64,000 bases of DNA from contig NZ_LN879430.1 in NCBI RefSeq assembly GCF_900070325.1, positions 15,001 to 79,000 of the forward strand. The letters are read 5' to 3'. Both the position numbers and the translations under genes were made by a program. Below the pieces are notes generated by a model that searched no databases, was not told the origin of the DNA, and saw only the letters and a list, made by a program, of their open reading frames with translations. This DNA is from Herbinix luporum. Its GTDB lineage: Bacteria > Bacillota > Clostridia > Lachnospirales > Lachnospiraceae. Within the stretch, counting starts at the first letter, position 1. Every line of letters begins with the position of its first letter. Below are positions 47,739-56,000 of the stretch, in pieces.

Positions 47739-48710
47739 TTATGTATTATCTAAATTAATTATTTTGACACCGGTATAATAATGGGTCAAGATTTTATCGT
47801 AAGATATGCCTTGCTCTGCCATGGCATTGGCCCCATATTGACTTAAGCCTACGCCGTGGCCTACACCGGTGCAAATAATCCGGGCTTTACCTTCATAGTC
47901 CTCAATATAAAAATGATTTGAATTTAACCCCAAGGTTCTTGCAAATTCTTCACCCGATAAGGATATATTGCCAAGCTTTATTTCTGTTACATAGCCGGTA
48001 CTATCCCGGCCGGATATTATTATGTCTTCAAAAATTGTTTTTTCTCCGCTTTCAAAAGAGGGATATGCTTGCTTTAGCAGTCCTATAAGTTCTTCCGGGG
48101 CATATTCCGTTATCTTTAAGTAATGGATTGAGGTTACATCGTCTTTACTGGGTACGCTGATTAGATAAGGCAAATCTACACCCCATGCTTCATGGGCGTT
48201 TCTTGTAAATCCTGTCCCGGTACCAAAAAACACAGGTAGTATCAGACTATCTTTATAGACTATAACCTCATCCTTGGTACCATAGACACAATTTTCTAAT
48301 TTAGTGAAGTTTTTTAAATAATTTTCACTACCCCAATAAGTTTCCATTTCTTCCGGACTTATATATGACAATCCCAACTCTGAAGTGGTAAATTCTTTTT
48401 TATTAGGGTTATCTTCAGTAAGGAGAGAAATGTTATAAAGGGCATATGTTCTTGAAACTACTGCCTGAGCTTTTAAAGCTTCTATATTATAACCGGAGGG
48501 CATATTAGCAGCCACAACACCAATTAAATATTGATCAAAATCTAATTTTTGCCTTGTACCGTTTTTTTCATAGTAGATATTTAAACCCATTGCTTCTAAA
48601 GCTAAAGAATGATTTCTTTTATTATTATTTGAAAATATAAGAGTCATTATAAAAGGAAGTAGCAGTACCAAGATACTGACGGCTACAACCTTATACAAAA
48701 TTTTTTTCAT
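47739..48710 (-). CDS. spoIID: Stage II sporulation protein D (SpoIID/LytB family)
   Basis: Membrane-anchored peptidoglycan lytic transglycosylase of the engulfment machine, 323 residues. One N-terminal membrane helix (about 7-26) precedes the SpoIID domain with DQYLIGVVAANMPSGYNIEALKAQAVVSRTYAL, ending GVGHGVGLSQYGANAMA. The region normally reads A-E-M-P, where the Glu is catalytic in characterised SpoIID proteins; here it is Asn69-Met70-Pro71. Its usual partners SpoIIM and SpoIIP are outside the window; a SpoIIQ-like protein is at 56.7 kb. Confidence 0.9.
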   Translation of the reverse strand: MKKILYKVVAVSILVLLLPFIMTLIFSNNNKRNHSLALEAMGLNIYYEKNGTRQKLDFDQYLIGVVAANMPSGYNIEALKAQAVVSRTYALYNISLLTEDNPNKKEFTTSELGLSYISPEEMETYWGSENYLKNFTKLENCVYGTKDEVIVYKDSLILPVFFGTGTGFTRNAHEAWGVDLPYLISVPSKDDVTSIHYLKITEYAPEELIGLLKQAYPSFESGEKTIFEDIIISGRDSTGYVTEIKLGNISLSGEEFARTLGLNSNHFYIEDYEGKARIICTGVGHGVGLSQYGANAMAEQGISYDKILTHYYTGVKIINLDNT

Positions 48711-48881
48711 AATCGCCCCACAATAATAGTATTGGTATATTATATTAAGAATAAGGTTGTTTATGTATGTAACATGGGAGGCAATCAGAAGCAGTTTATA
48801 TTTTTTTAATAAAAAGAAAGAAAAGATTAATTGACTATAGTAATTAAGAGATATAAGATTTGATACTATAGGAGGATTATT

Positions 48882-49277
48882 ATGAAGGATAAATTAAGAA
48901 AATTTATGATGGGTCGTTACGGTATAGATGCTTTAAGCAGGTTTATATTTGCACTGGCTTTAATTTTATTAGTTATATCTAGGTTTTATTTAAGGGACTT
49001 TTTTTATATAATATCTTTAATGACTATCCTATACGGATACTATAGAATTTTTTCAAGAAATATAGACAGACGATATAGGGAAAATAACTTGTATCTTGCT
49101 TATATGAATAAGCTTAAGAAGTTGTTGCATAAGCAAAAGTATATGTTTAAGCAAAGAAAAGTATATCGTATATATTCTTGTCCTAACTGTAAGCAAAAGA
49201 TACGGGTACCTAAGGGAAAAGGAAAGATTATGATTACTTGTCCTAAATGTAGAAACGAATTTATAAAAAGAAGTTAA
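48882..49277 (+). CDS. Small membrane protein with C-terminal zinc ribbon
   Basis: I do not recognise a named family. The 131-residue protein has two hydrophobic helices (about 20-35 and 40-58), a basic linker and a C-terminal zinc ribbon, SCPNC and TCPKC, separated by 17 residues. Such ribbons resemble the MJ0042/zinc-ribbon type. It has an AGGAGG site and its own terminator. It could be a membrane-tethered nucleic-acid or protein-binding factor; function unknown. Confidence 0.75.
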   Translation: MKDKLRKFMMGRYGIDALSRFIFALALILLVISRFYLRDFFYIISLMTILYGYYRIFSRNIDRRYRENNLYLAYMNKLKKLLHKQKYMFKQRKVYRIYSCPNCKQKIRVPKGKGKIMITCPKCRNEFIKRS

Positions 49278-49285
49278 AAAAATTG

Positions 49286-49322
49286 CCACCGGTATTACAA
49301 GTAGTAGTACCGGTGGTTTTTT
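49286..49322. terminator. Bidirectional intrinsic terminator
   Basis: Nine-base-pair stem CCACCGGTA/TACCGGTGG with a 13-base loop and T6, between convergent genes. Confidence 0.88.
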
Positions 49323-49366
49323 ATTTAATATACCCAGTAGACTTGATAGGGTAATAATATGGGGCA

Positions 49367-50296
49367 TTATAAATTCCATTTAAATTGTAAATACAAGGAA
49401 GGTTTTATCTTTTCAATTATATTAATAATTATTTTAATTTCTTTTTGCACGTCAATAGTAGTATATAGATTTTTAATTAAGGAGGGTTCCATGGCATCTT
49501 TATTGGTATTAATAGCAACATGTAACTTGTTATCTATAAAGCCAAGCATAAAGTTGCCGTCAATTGCATAAAACATATTCTTTAGGGTGTCAATAAATTC
49601 CGGTGTTAATATATATTTTGCCTCATGGTCACTTTGAGCATATACAGTAAATAATTCATTGAAAACCTTATCTTCTAACTCAATTTTACTCCTACGGCAT
49701 TCTTTTTTTCTAAAGAAACTACTTTTGGTTGATGCATGTTTAAAACCCTTTCCGATAATCTGCAAATTAAAATTATAATTTCCGTCAAACTCCAGGGTAA
49801 TCCATCTACCATTAAAATATGTAACAGTAAAAGAGTGCTTACCGGTATAAACACGATTTTGAATTTTTATATCTGCCCGTTCAAAACGGACACCTTTGTA
49901 TGAACCTTGCAAGTAATCATTGCTATAATAACGGTTTCCCAAGGACATTATACCAGTATTTTTTATGGTATCTTTATCTATCCCTTTTTTATAATCAAAA
50001 TTTACATGACCAAATGTCTCTTGAAATGGTTCTTCTACCATTAGTTTTTTATAATAAGCTTTATAGTCTTTAAACTTCTTTTTATATCCGGTTATTAAGT
50101 TTAAAAGAAAATAGGTTACAAGACCAGAAATTATGAATATGACTAATACAATATTTATAGCTTTAACCTTTGGAGATACTATGATTCCTATAGTTATAGC
50201 AACAATGATGGAAGCTACAATGATAATTATTAAATGAGTAAGTACTTTTTTCCGTAGCTTTTCTAAATATGAAATTTTATCTTTCTTCATGCTCAT
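49367..50296 (-). CDS. DUF3137-like membrane protein
   Basis: Protein of 309 residues with a basic N-terminus, two membrane helices (about 20-42 and 47-68) and a soluble C-terminal domain. A central TVTYFNGRWITLEF motif (about 155-168) and FGHVNFDYKKGID resemble DUF3137 proteins, which have no known function. The start is ambiguous: the ATG used here is two codons ahead of a second ATG, and only a GGG precedes it. Confidence 0.65.
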   Translation of the reverse strand: MSMKKDKISYLEKLRKKVLTHLIIIIVASIIVAITIGIIVSPKVKAINIVLVIFIISGLVTYFLLNLITGYKKKFKDYKAYYKKLMVEEPFQETFGHVNFDYKKGIDKDTIKNTGIMSLGNRYYSNDYLQGSYKGVRFERADIKIQNRVYTGKHSFTVTYFNGRWITLEFDGNYNFNLQIIGKGFKHASTKSSFFRKKECRRSKIELEDKVFNELFTVYAQSDHEAKYILTPEFIDTLKNMFYAIDGNFMLGFIDNKLHVAINTNKDAMEPSLIKNLYTTIDVQKEIKIIINIIEKIKPSLYLQFKWNL

Positions 50297-50485
50297 CCCA
50301 TTTCAAACAAGACAAATTAATTATACATAATTATACATTAAATGAGATAATATGCAAGAACATAAGGACAAATTTAAACAATATTTAATATTTAACACTA
50401 ATATTTAACATTAATTTTATAAAGAGCCTATAGTGGCTACTATTTTATATTATTGTATCAGCATTGTTTTTATAAGTGGAGAAAA

Positions 50486-51370
50486 TTAAAAGGCTTCAAA
50501 TTTACACTTATATAATTTTGATGGTCTATGACCGGCTCCTTTAACCTTTTGCCCTGTTTCTATTACATAGTCAGATATTTTACGTCTAAAGTTTGCTGTC
50601 ACCAATTCTTTTCCTAATATCTTTTCATATACAGTTTGTAAATCTGTAAGAGTAAAATATTCCGGAAGAAGCTGGGAAGCAAACATAACATTATTAATAT
50701 TTTTACGTAAAGTGTTAATGGCATAAGCAATAATTTTACTATGGTCAAAAGCAATATCTTCTGATTTTAGTATAATATACTCGGTATTTATTTTTTTTGA
50801 TGTATATTGAATTCTCTCTTCTATCAGAGCACTTAATTTAGATTCTGTACCGTTTAAAGTTAGCTGATAAATATTTTTAGTAATTTTACCTTGAACTAGA
50901 TTATCACTTTCAGTTTTTATTTTTTCAAATTTTACATAAAACCAATCAGCCTCAATGGCGTCGGTACCGGCTTTTATCCGAAAGCGTTCCTCTTGGGCCA
51001 GGGCCATAAAGCTACAAGATATAATCCAGCCTCTGGGATCTCTGTCTATATCACTAAAGGTATGGAGCTGGGTTAGGGTAATGTCAGTTACCCCTGCTTC
51101 TTCCCTTAATTCACGGCAAGCTGCCTCTTCTAATGTTTCTCCCTGTCGCACAAAACCTCCGGGAAGAGCCCACTGATTTTTAAAGGGATGTTCTCCCCGT
51201 TTGATTAATAAAAGGGCCAGTTCTTTTTGAGATAGTTTTCGATAATTTTTGGCATCTTCACTTTTGATTGTAAATACCACCATGTCTGTGGCTATGGAAG
51301 GCCTGTCATAATTATTTATACTATATGAGTCTAAATAATCCCTTTCACTTATGTTATGTGTTTCTTTCAT
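50486..51370 (-). CDS. nrtR: NrtR-type Nudix-winged helix regulator of NAD metabolism
   Basis: Protein of 294 residues. Residues about 27-155 form a Nudix domain with the full box GGFVRQGETLEEAACRELREEAGV. The C-terminal part (about 210-294) is a winged helix with EYFTLTDLQTVYEKILGKEL and GHRPSKLYK, the architecture of NrtR. NrtR represses NAD biosynthesis and salvage genes and is released by ADP-ribose-type ligands. It is the last gene of an operon with nicotinamidase and a PRPP-synthetase-like gene, which supports the call. An AGGAGG site precedes the ATG. Retention of the catalytic Nudix box suggests possible hydrolase activity. Confidence 0.87.
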   Translation of the reverse strand: MKETHNISERDYLDSYSINNYDRPSIATDMVVFTIKSEDAKNYRKLSQKELALLLIKRGEHPFKNQWALPGGFVRQGETLEEAACRELREEAGVTDITLTQLHTFSDIDRDPRGWIISCSFMALAQEERFRIKAGTDAIEADWFYVKFEKIKTESDNLVQGKITKNIYQLTLNGTESKLSALIEERIQYTSKKINTEYIILKSEDIAFDHSKIIAYAINTLRKNINNVMFASQLLPEYFTLTDLQTVYEKILGKELVTANFRRKISDYVIETGQKVKGAGHRPSKLYKCKFEAF

Positions 51371-51414
51371 TATAAGGACCTCCTAAATTTAAGTACAATG
51401 TTTTATCTTTTGTT

Positions 51415-51646
51415 TTAGAAACTACCTGAATTGGCATCTAATCTATTTCGTATATCAGCAAGAGTGTATTCTTTAATCAGACACCGTCTTTAAATACAGG
51501 CTCTAAAACATAATAAGCTTATCTTCACCTATTAGCCTAGACATTCGAGGTGTAAAATATGAAACTATTTTGGTAAGCCCTTTTGGGTACTGTTCACTAT
51601 GAACAGTTTTATAAAAATCACATAATAGTAGCGGTATTGTATTCAT
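51415..51646 (-). pseudogene. nadV: Remnant of nicotinamide phosphoribosyltransferase gene (nadV)
   Basis: An AAGGGG site and ATG (51646-51644) open a 47-codon frame. It reads LLLCDFYKTVHSEQYPKG, then IVSYFTPRMSRLIGEDKLIMF, the N-terminus of NadV/NAMPT enzymes, and stops at TAG (51505-51503). Directly after it come EPVFKDG (frame from 51503) and, shifted by one base, LIKEYTLADIRNRLDANSGSF with a TAA at 51417-51415. These look like the enzyme's C-terminus. About 400 residues of the usual 460-490 are missing and a one-base shift is present, so no phosphoribosyltransferase can be made. The enzyme would have made NMN from nicotinamide and PRPP. It sits exactly where an intact nadV would be expected, next to the PRPP-synthetase gene. 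Confidence 0.85.
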
Positions 51647-51687
51647 ATAATTTCCCCTTTGCAATAAATAGCATAATCCATAATTAG

Positions 51688-52485
51688 TTATAATTGAATT
51701 ACACTAATTAAACTGTGATTACCGGTAAACAGACTCTTTGTAGTATATATTCTACTGACTAATCCGCTTTCAATTAAGTTGCCTTCTAAAATACTGTTTT
51801 CCACATGACTGGCAAAGGCATAGATATTTTTTGCGCCTAACTTTTTTAGGGCCAGTGCCGAATAATACATGGATCCTCCGTAGGAGATGATATCATCTAT
51901 CATTAAAATATTACGATCTGCAATAATATTGGAGTTATCGATAATATCAAGTCCTGTAATCTCACCATTATCCCAATTATGTTTTTTATTACCAAAGCAA
52001 TAAGGCAGGGGTATAATTTCGCTATATTTCTTAGCAGCATTAGAATCAGGATAATAAAGCAAAGCTGCCTGTCCTTCCATATCCAAAATAAGATCCATAG
52101 TATGCTTAATATAGGGTAGGGGACTAAGGATATGGATATTATTGATTAGTGCTATACTGACGCTAGAGTGAGGATCTAGTACGGTAACTTTATCAAATTC
52201 CAGACTATTAATAATATCTGCAAAATATTTTAGTGTGAACACATCACAGTCTTTATGTATACGATCCATCCTGCTGTGGGGAATATAAGGCAGATATAAA
52301 GAAATATTAGCCCCGGGATTAATCCTTCTTAAATGCTTTACGGCACATATTAGGACAAATAATTCGGCATCATTTTTATAAAACCACTGTATTTCTAGCT
52401 TATCACCATAAATGGCTAACTTTAAAAGCAAAGAGCCATCGGGATAATGATTTATATTAATTTTTTGACCGTTAATTTGTATCAT
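51688..52485 (-). CDS. prs: Short PRPP-synthetase-like protein of the NAD-salvage operon
   Basis: Protein of 265 residues related to ribose-phosphate diphosphokinase but shorter than the housekeeping enzyme (about 315). LYLPYIPHSRMDR matches the ATP/substrate loop, VLDPHSSVS the flexible region, and NILMIDDIISYGGSM the PRPP-binding loop. Such short forms accompany nadV in phages and some bacteria, supplying PRPP for NMN synthesis. It begins 10 bases after the nicotinamidase stop with an AGGGG site. With nadV now broken, its product has no obvious user in the operon. Confidence 0.85.
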   Translation of the reverse strand: MIQINGQKININHYPDGSLLLKLAIYGDKLEIQWFYKNDAELFVLICAVKHLRRINPGANISLYLPYIPHSRMDRIHKDCDVFTLKYFADIINSLEFDKVTVLDPHSSVSIALINNIHILSPLPYIKHTMDLILDMEGQAALLYYPDSNAAKKYSEIIPLPYCFGNKKHNWDNGEITGLDIIDNSNIIADRNILMIDDIISYGGSMYYSALALKKLGAKNIYAFASHVENSILEGNLIESGLVSRIYTTKSLFTGNHSLISVIQL

Positions 52486-52495
52486 TTTATAACCC

Positions 52496-53017
52496 CTATT
52501 CGTTAAGAATATTAATTTGACACATTTTCATGGCTTTAAGAGCATTTCTATGGCTTTCTGGTGTAACACCGGCACAGCATGCTGCATCAACATTTACCTT
52601 TGCTTCCGGTAGAAAGGCTTTTATCATAATGGCATTAGAAATAACACAAATATCAGTACATAAACCGACTAATTCAAACGCTGCATCTTGATAATTAGTT
52701 GTTATTACAGACATTAAGCTAAGGGAACCAAAGGTGGGTTTATCTATAATAAGAGAACCTGCGGTGTCTAATTGGTCAGATATAGCCCAGCCATGGGTAC
52801 CTTTTATACAATGTTCAACCGGCAAGTTTTTGCCTTCTTGAGTTTGAAGATAGTTTTTATCATGGGTATCTCTTGTAAATATAACCGTATGGCCTGCATC
52901 TTTGTATTCCTTTATTTTTCTTTTTACATTAGGTAGAATGCTTACGGCTTCTTTTGTTCCCAAGGCCCCATCAATAAAATCATTTTGCATATCAACAACA
53001 ACCAATACTTTCTTCAT
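52496..53017 (-). CDS. pncA: Nicotinamidase (isochorismatase-like cysteine hydrolase)
   Basis: Hydrolase of 173 residues converting nicotinamide to nicotinic acid for NAD salvage. The catalytic triad is Asp9 (VVDMQNDF), Lys93 (IIDKPTFG) and Cys124 (LCTDICV). Metal ligands are probably Asp50, His52 and His69. The length is typical for clostridial PncA. It is the first gene of the operon, behind a promoter whose spacer holds a 15-bp palindrome. An AAGGAGGTAG site precedes the ATG. Confidence 0.92.
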   Translation of the reverse strand: MKKVLVVVDMQNDFIDGALGTKEAVSILPNVKRKIKEYKDAGHTVIFTRDTHDKNYLQTQEGKNLPVEHCIKGTHGWAISDQLDTAGSLIIDKPTFGSLSLMSVITTNYQDAAFELVGLCTDICVISNAIMIKAFLPEAKVNVDAACCAGVTPESHRNALKAMKMCQINILNE

Positions 53018-53063
53018 ATAATTACTACCTCCTTATAATTAATACAGACTTAATATTAAGATG

Positions 53064-53092
53064 ATATTATTATTATGATAATAAGATGTCAA
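53064..53092 (-). promoter_or_regulatory. Promoter of the NAD-salvage operon with palindromic operator in the spacer
   Basis: On the minus strand, TTGACA (53092-53087), a 17-base spacer and TAATAT (53069-53064). The palindrome TTATTATCATAATAA (53084-53070) fills the spacer up to the edge of the -10 box, so a bound dimeric repressor would block RNA polymerase. NrtR, encoded at the end of the same operon, is the natural candidate. Because the region is AT-rich, the palindrome alone is moderate evidence. Confidence 0.65.
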
Positions 53093-53186
53093 GATAAATT
53101 GGTAATTTTTTAAAATAATATGCAAAATGTTTTAATATATTTATAATTGGTAATAAAGCTTTAAATATTGCAATGGGTATATTTGG

Positions 53187-53215
53187 TTGTAATATGTCAA
53201 ATTATCTTGTATAAT
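53187..53215 (+). promoter_or_regulatory. Probable promoter of the small membrane protein gene
   Basis: TTGTAA at 53187-53192, a 17-base spacer and a perfect TATAAT at 53210-53215, 36 bases before the GTG start. Confidence 0.55.
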
Positions 53216-53251
53216 TTTTATATAAGTTAATAAATAAATAGGGGTGGTAGT

Positions 53252-53623
53252 GTGAAAAAGGGTAATAATAGTCTTCTTAAGTTTATAGCAGGAATTGTAA
53301 TGCTGGTTGTAGGTCTATATTGGTTTATGTCAAGTGTTACAGTTACTACAGGATTTTATAATTTTAGAATTGGTCATATAAACTCTGGGGGTCTTGTTAT
53401 AGTTCCTTTTATCGTCGGAATATGCTGGATGTTTGCTAATCCTGATTCCATAGTTGCTAAGATTGTTACAGTACTTGGCTTAATCATTATATTAGTCTCA
53501 ATAATTGCAGGAACCCGTTTTGTATTTCATAGGAGAAATTTGTATGAGTATTTATTGATGCTGATATTTATCTTTGGGGGAGCAGCTATAACTTTAAAAA
53601 TGCTATTTTCTAAAGAAAATTAA
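53252..53623 (+). CDS. Small four-helix membrane protein of unknown function
   Basis: Not recognised. The 123-residue protein is almost entirely hydrophobic, with about four predicted helices (roughly 8-26, 45-62, 68-86 and 97-115). Short loops include FYNFRIGHINSGG between the first two. The GTG start follows AGGGGTGG. It is divergent from the NAD-salvage operon and monocistronic, so proximity does not by itself imply a link to NAD. Confidence 0.65.
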   Translation: MKKGNNSLLKFIAGIVMLVVGLYWFMSSVTVTTGFYNFRIGHINSGGLVIVPFIVGICWMFANPDSIVAKIVTVLGLIIILVSIIAGTRFVFHRRNLYEYLLMLIFIFGGAAITLKMLFSKEN

Positions 53624-53692
53624 TATTCAAAATCATAAGAAAATGTCTGATTGTGATTAGTCAGACTGGGTTAGGTATAATATAAAAAGTAG

Positions 53693-53723
53693 CAGTAGCT
53701 CTTTAAAGGGCTACTGTTTTTTT
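53693..53723 (+). terminator. Intrinsic terminator
   Basis: Stem CAGTAGC/GCTACTG with a 10-base loop and T7, after the small membrane protein gene. Confidence 0.87.
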
Positions 53724-53770
53724 ATGGACAAATAGTAGAGAAATAAAATGTAAAATACAGTAAAGAATAC

Positions 53771-53799
53771 TTGTAAAATTATGTTAAATATTATATGAT
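53771..53799 (+). promoter_or_regulatory. Probable promoter of the GH9 cellulase gene
   Basis: TTGTAA at 53771-53776, a 17-base spacer and TATGAT at 53794-53799, about 57 bases before the start codon. Confidence 0.5.
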
Positions 53800-53855
53800 A
53801 GAACTTGAAAAGAGTAAAAATATACCAAAAAATATCAATTTTAAGGAGGCGTACT

Positions 53856-55916
53856 ATGAAAAGAGTTATGGCATTTATCTTATCTGCCATAATTATGGTT
53901 GGGGTTATACCACAGCCTGTTATGGCAGCAGACAATCAGGACTTCAACTATGTTGATGCATTTGCAAAATCTATTCTTTTCTACGAGGCAAACTGGTGCG
54001 GACCGGATGCGGGAAATAACAGAATTAAGTGGCGTGGCCCCTGCCACATCGAAGATGGAAAGGATGTAGGGCTTGACCTTACAGGGGGATTTCATGATTG
54101 CGGAGATCATGTGAAATTTGGCTTACCCCAATGTGCTTCAGCCTCTACCCTTGCCTGGGCATATTATGAATTTGAAGACACTTTTATTGAAAAGGGCCAG
54201 GATGTGTATATGCTAAATATCCTAAAGCATTTTTGCGACTACTTTATGAAATGTTTCCCTAACAAGACAACATTTTATTATCAAGTAGGGGACGGTGATG
54301 TTGATCATCAATACTGGGGTCCCCCTGAACTTCAGACCTATGACAGACCTACTTATTATGTAGCAACACCTTCTAATCCCGGATCAGATGTGGCTGGAGA
54401 TGCCGCGGCAGCCTTGGCAATCATGTCCATAATCTATAAGGACAGGGATTCGGAATATGCGGCAAAATGCTTAACATATGCTAAGGACTTATATAACTTT
54501 GGTATGACCTATAGGGGAAATAGTAAGGGCCAAAGCTATTATCTGCCCAGTGATTATCGGGATGAATTAATGTGGGGATCCATTTGGCTTTATGTAGCAA
54601 CCGGTGACAAGACCTATATGGATAATGTGGATAAACTTATGGCTGAGAAAAATATCGGTGGAGATAATATGTTTAACGACCACTGGACCCATTGCTGGGA
54701 TTATGTTTTGACAGGAGTATTTGTAAAGCTTGCCACTTTATCAGACAATCCCAAATATAGAAGAATTGCAGAAGATCATATGGATTACTGGCAAAATAGA
54801 ATTAGAACTACTCCTGGAGGTTTAAAATATCTTGACAGTTGGGGAGTATGTAAGTATCCTGCGGCGGAAAGTTTTGTACAGCTTGTTTATTATAAGGAAA
54901 CAGGAGAAAAGAAGTATCTGGACTTTGCAAAGAGCCAGATTGATTATATCCTAGGAAAAAATCCAAATAATATGTCCTATGTGGTTGGTTTTGGAGATAA
55001 ATATCCAAAATACCCCCATCATCGGGCTGCAAACGGAATGCTAGAGGGACCACCTGCCGATGAAAAGAAAGATGCAGGTATGAGACACATTCTCTATGGT
55101 GCTCTTGTGGGAGGAGCAGATATCAATGACAAATATATTGACGATATTAATGAGTATGTTTATACGGAAACAGGACTAGATTATAATGCAGGGCTGGTTG
55201 GTGCCTTGGCAGGAATGTCCAAATATTTTGGACAAGGTCAGGTGCCGGAAGAAGTACCTGGCATTGAGTGGGAACCTACAAAGTACTATACCGAAGCAAA
55301 GCTATACAAGACCAGTAATGAGGGAGTTGTTATTGACCTTAATTTATATAATATTGCAACATCACCTCCCCAATATGAAGATGACTTAACCGTTAAGTTT
55401 TTCCTTGACCTATCAGAGTATGCTTCTGTAGGAATTGATCCGAGTAAATTCTCTACCCAAATATATTATTCCCAAGCAAATGCTAAGATTTCTTCTGTTA
55501 TGCCTTGGGATAAAGACAATAATATATATTATGTAGAAATATCCTTCCCTGATGAAAAATTATATGCAAGAACTTATGTGCAATTTGCCATCTACAATTA
55601 TCAGGGTAAAGTTTGGGATTCTTCCAATGACCATTCAACTTCAAAGCTAACTAATACATATAAAGAAATAGATAACATACCTATCTATAAAAAGAATGTT
55701 AAGGTATATGGAGTTGACCCATCTGGAGAAGAAGAAATTCTATATGGTGATGTAAATACAGATGGTGTGATAGATGCAATTGACTTAGGACTGCTCAAAA
55801 AATACCTGCTAAGTATGGATGAAGATACCATATCAATAAAAAATGCTGATCTTAATCAAGATGGATTTGTTGATGCAATTGATTTTGCACAATTAAAAAA
55901 GATATTATTGAAATAA
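53856..55916 (+). CDS. Secreted GH9 endoglucanase with CBM3 and type I dockerin
   Basis: Cellulase of 686 residues. A signal peptide (about 1-24, ending VMAAD) leads into a GH9 catalytic domain (about 30-465) with GGFHDCGDHVKF carrying the base aspartates. PKYPHHRAAN and ETGLDYNAGLVGALAG, with the acid Glu, are also present. A CBM3 module, probably CBM3c, follows (about 480-610), then a type I dockerin (about 627-686) with two calcium repeats, GDVNTDGVIDAIDL and ADLNQDGFVDAIDF. This is the theme B architecture of processive endoglucanases. The ATG with AAGGAGG 6 bases upstream sets the start; an in-frame TTG 51 bases earlier was rejected. The dockerin implies a cohesin scaffold elsewhere. Confidence 0.96.
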   Translation: MKRVMAFILSAIIMVGVIPQPVMAADNQDFNYVDAFAKSILFYEANWCGPDAGNNRIKWRGPCHIEDGKDVGLDLTGGFHDCGDHVKFGLPQCASASTLAWAYYEFEDTFIEKGQDVYMLNILKHFCDYFMKCFPNKTTFYYQVGDGDVDHQYWGPPELQTYDRPTYYVATPSNPGSDVAGDAAAALAIMSIIYKDRDSEYAAKCLTYAKDLYNFGMTYRGNSKGQSYYLPSDYRDELMWGSIWLYVATGDKTYMDNVDKLMAEKNIGGDNMFNDHWTHCWDYVLTGVFVKLATLSDNPKYRRIAEDHMDYWQNRIRTTPGGLKYLDSWGVCKYPAAESFVQLVYYKETGEKKYLDFAKSQIDYILGKNPNNMSYVVGFGDKYPKYPHHRAANGMLEGPPADEKKDAGMRHILYGALVGGADINDKYIDDINEYVYTETGLDYNAGLVGALAGMSKYFGQGQVPEEVPGIEWEPTKYYTEAKLYKTSNEGVVIDLNLYNIATSPPQYEDDLTVKFFLDLSEYASVGIDPSKFSTQIYYSQANAKISSVMPWDKDNNIYYVEISFPDEKLYARTYVQFAIYNYQGKVWDSSNDHSTSKLTNTYKEIDNIPIYKKNVKVYGVDPSGEEEILYGDVNTDGVIDAIDLGLLKKYLLSMDEDTISIKNADLNQDGFVDAIDFAQLKKILLK

Positions 55917-55953
55917 ATTAATATAATATATTAATGCTACAATCTTAAAAGTA

Positions 55954-56000
55954 AAAAAGGAGTCATATAATATGTTTTGCATGTAATATGACTCCTTTTT
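55954..56000 (+). terminator. Intrinsic terminator of the cellulase gene
   Basis: Perfect 15-base-pair stem AAAAAGGAGTCATAT against 55986-56000, ending in T5. Confidence 0.9.

Noticed and set aside
50381..50418. Short tandem CTAATATTTAACA-like repeats upstream of the DUF3137-like gene
   Set aside because: Only two imperfect copies in very AT-rich DNA; not distinguishable from chance.
51589..51607. Perfect palindrome ACTGTTCACTATGAACAGT as a possible operator or terminator
   Set aside because: It falls inside the nadV coding remnant (codons for TVHSEQ), so it is explained by coding sequence. It also has no promoter beside it.
53805..53855. Upstream TTG start for the GH9 cellulase adding 17 residues
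   Set aside because: The ATG at 53856 has a perfect AAGGAGG site and begins a normal signal peptide. The extension is basic and would spoil it.
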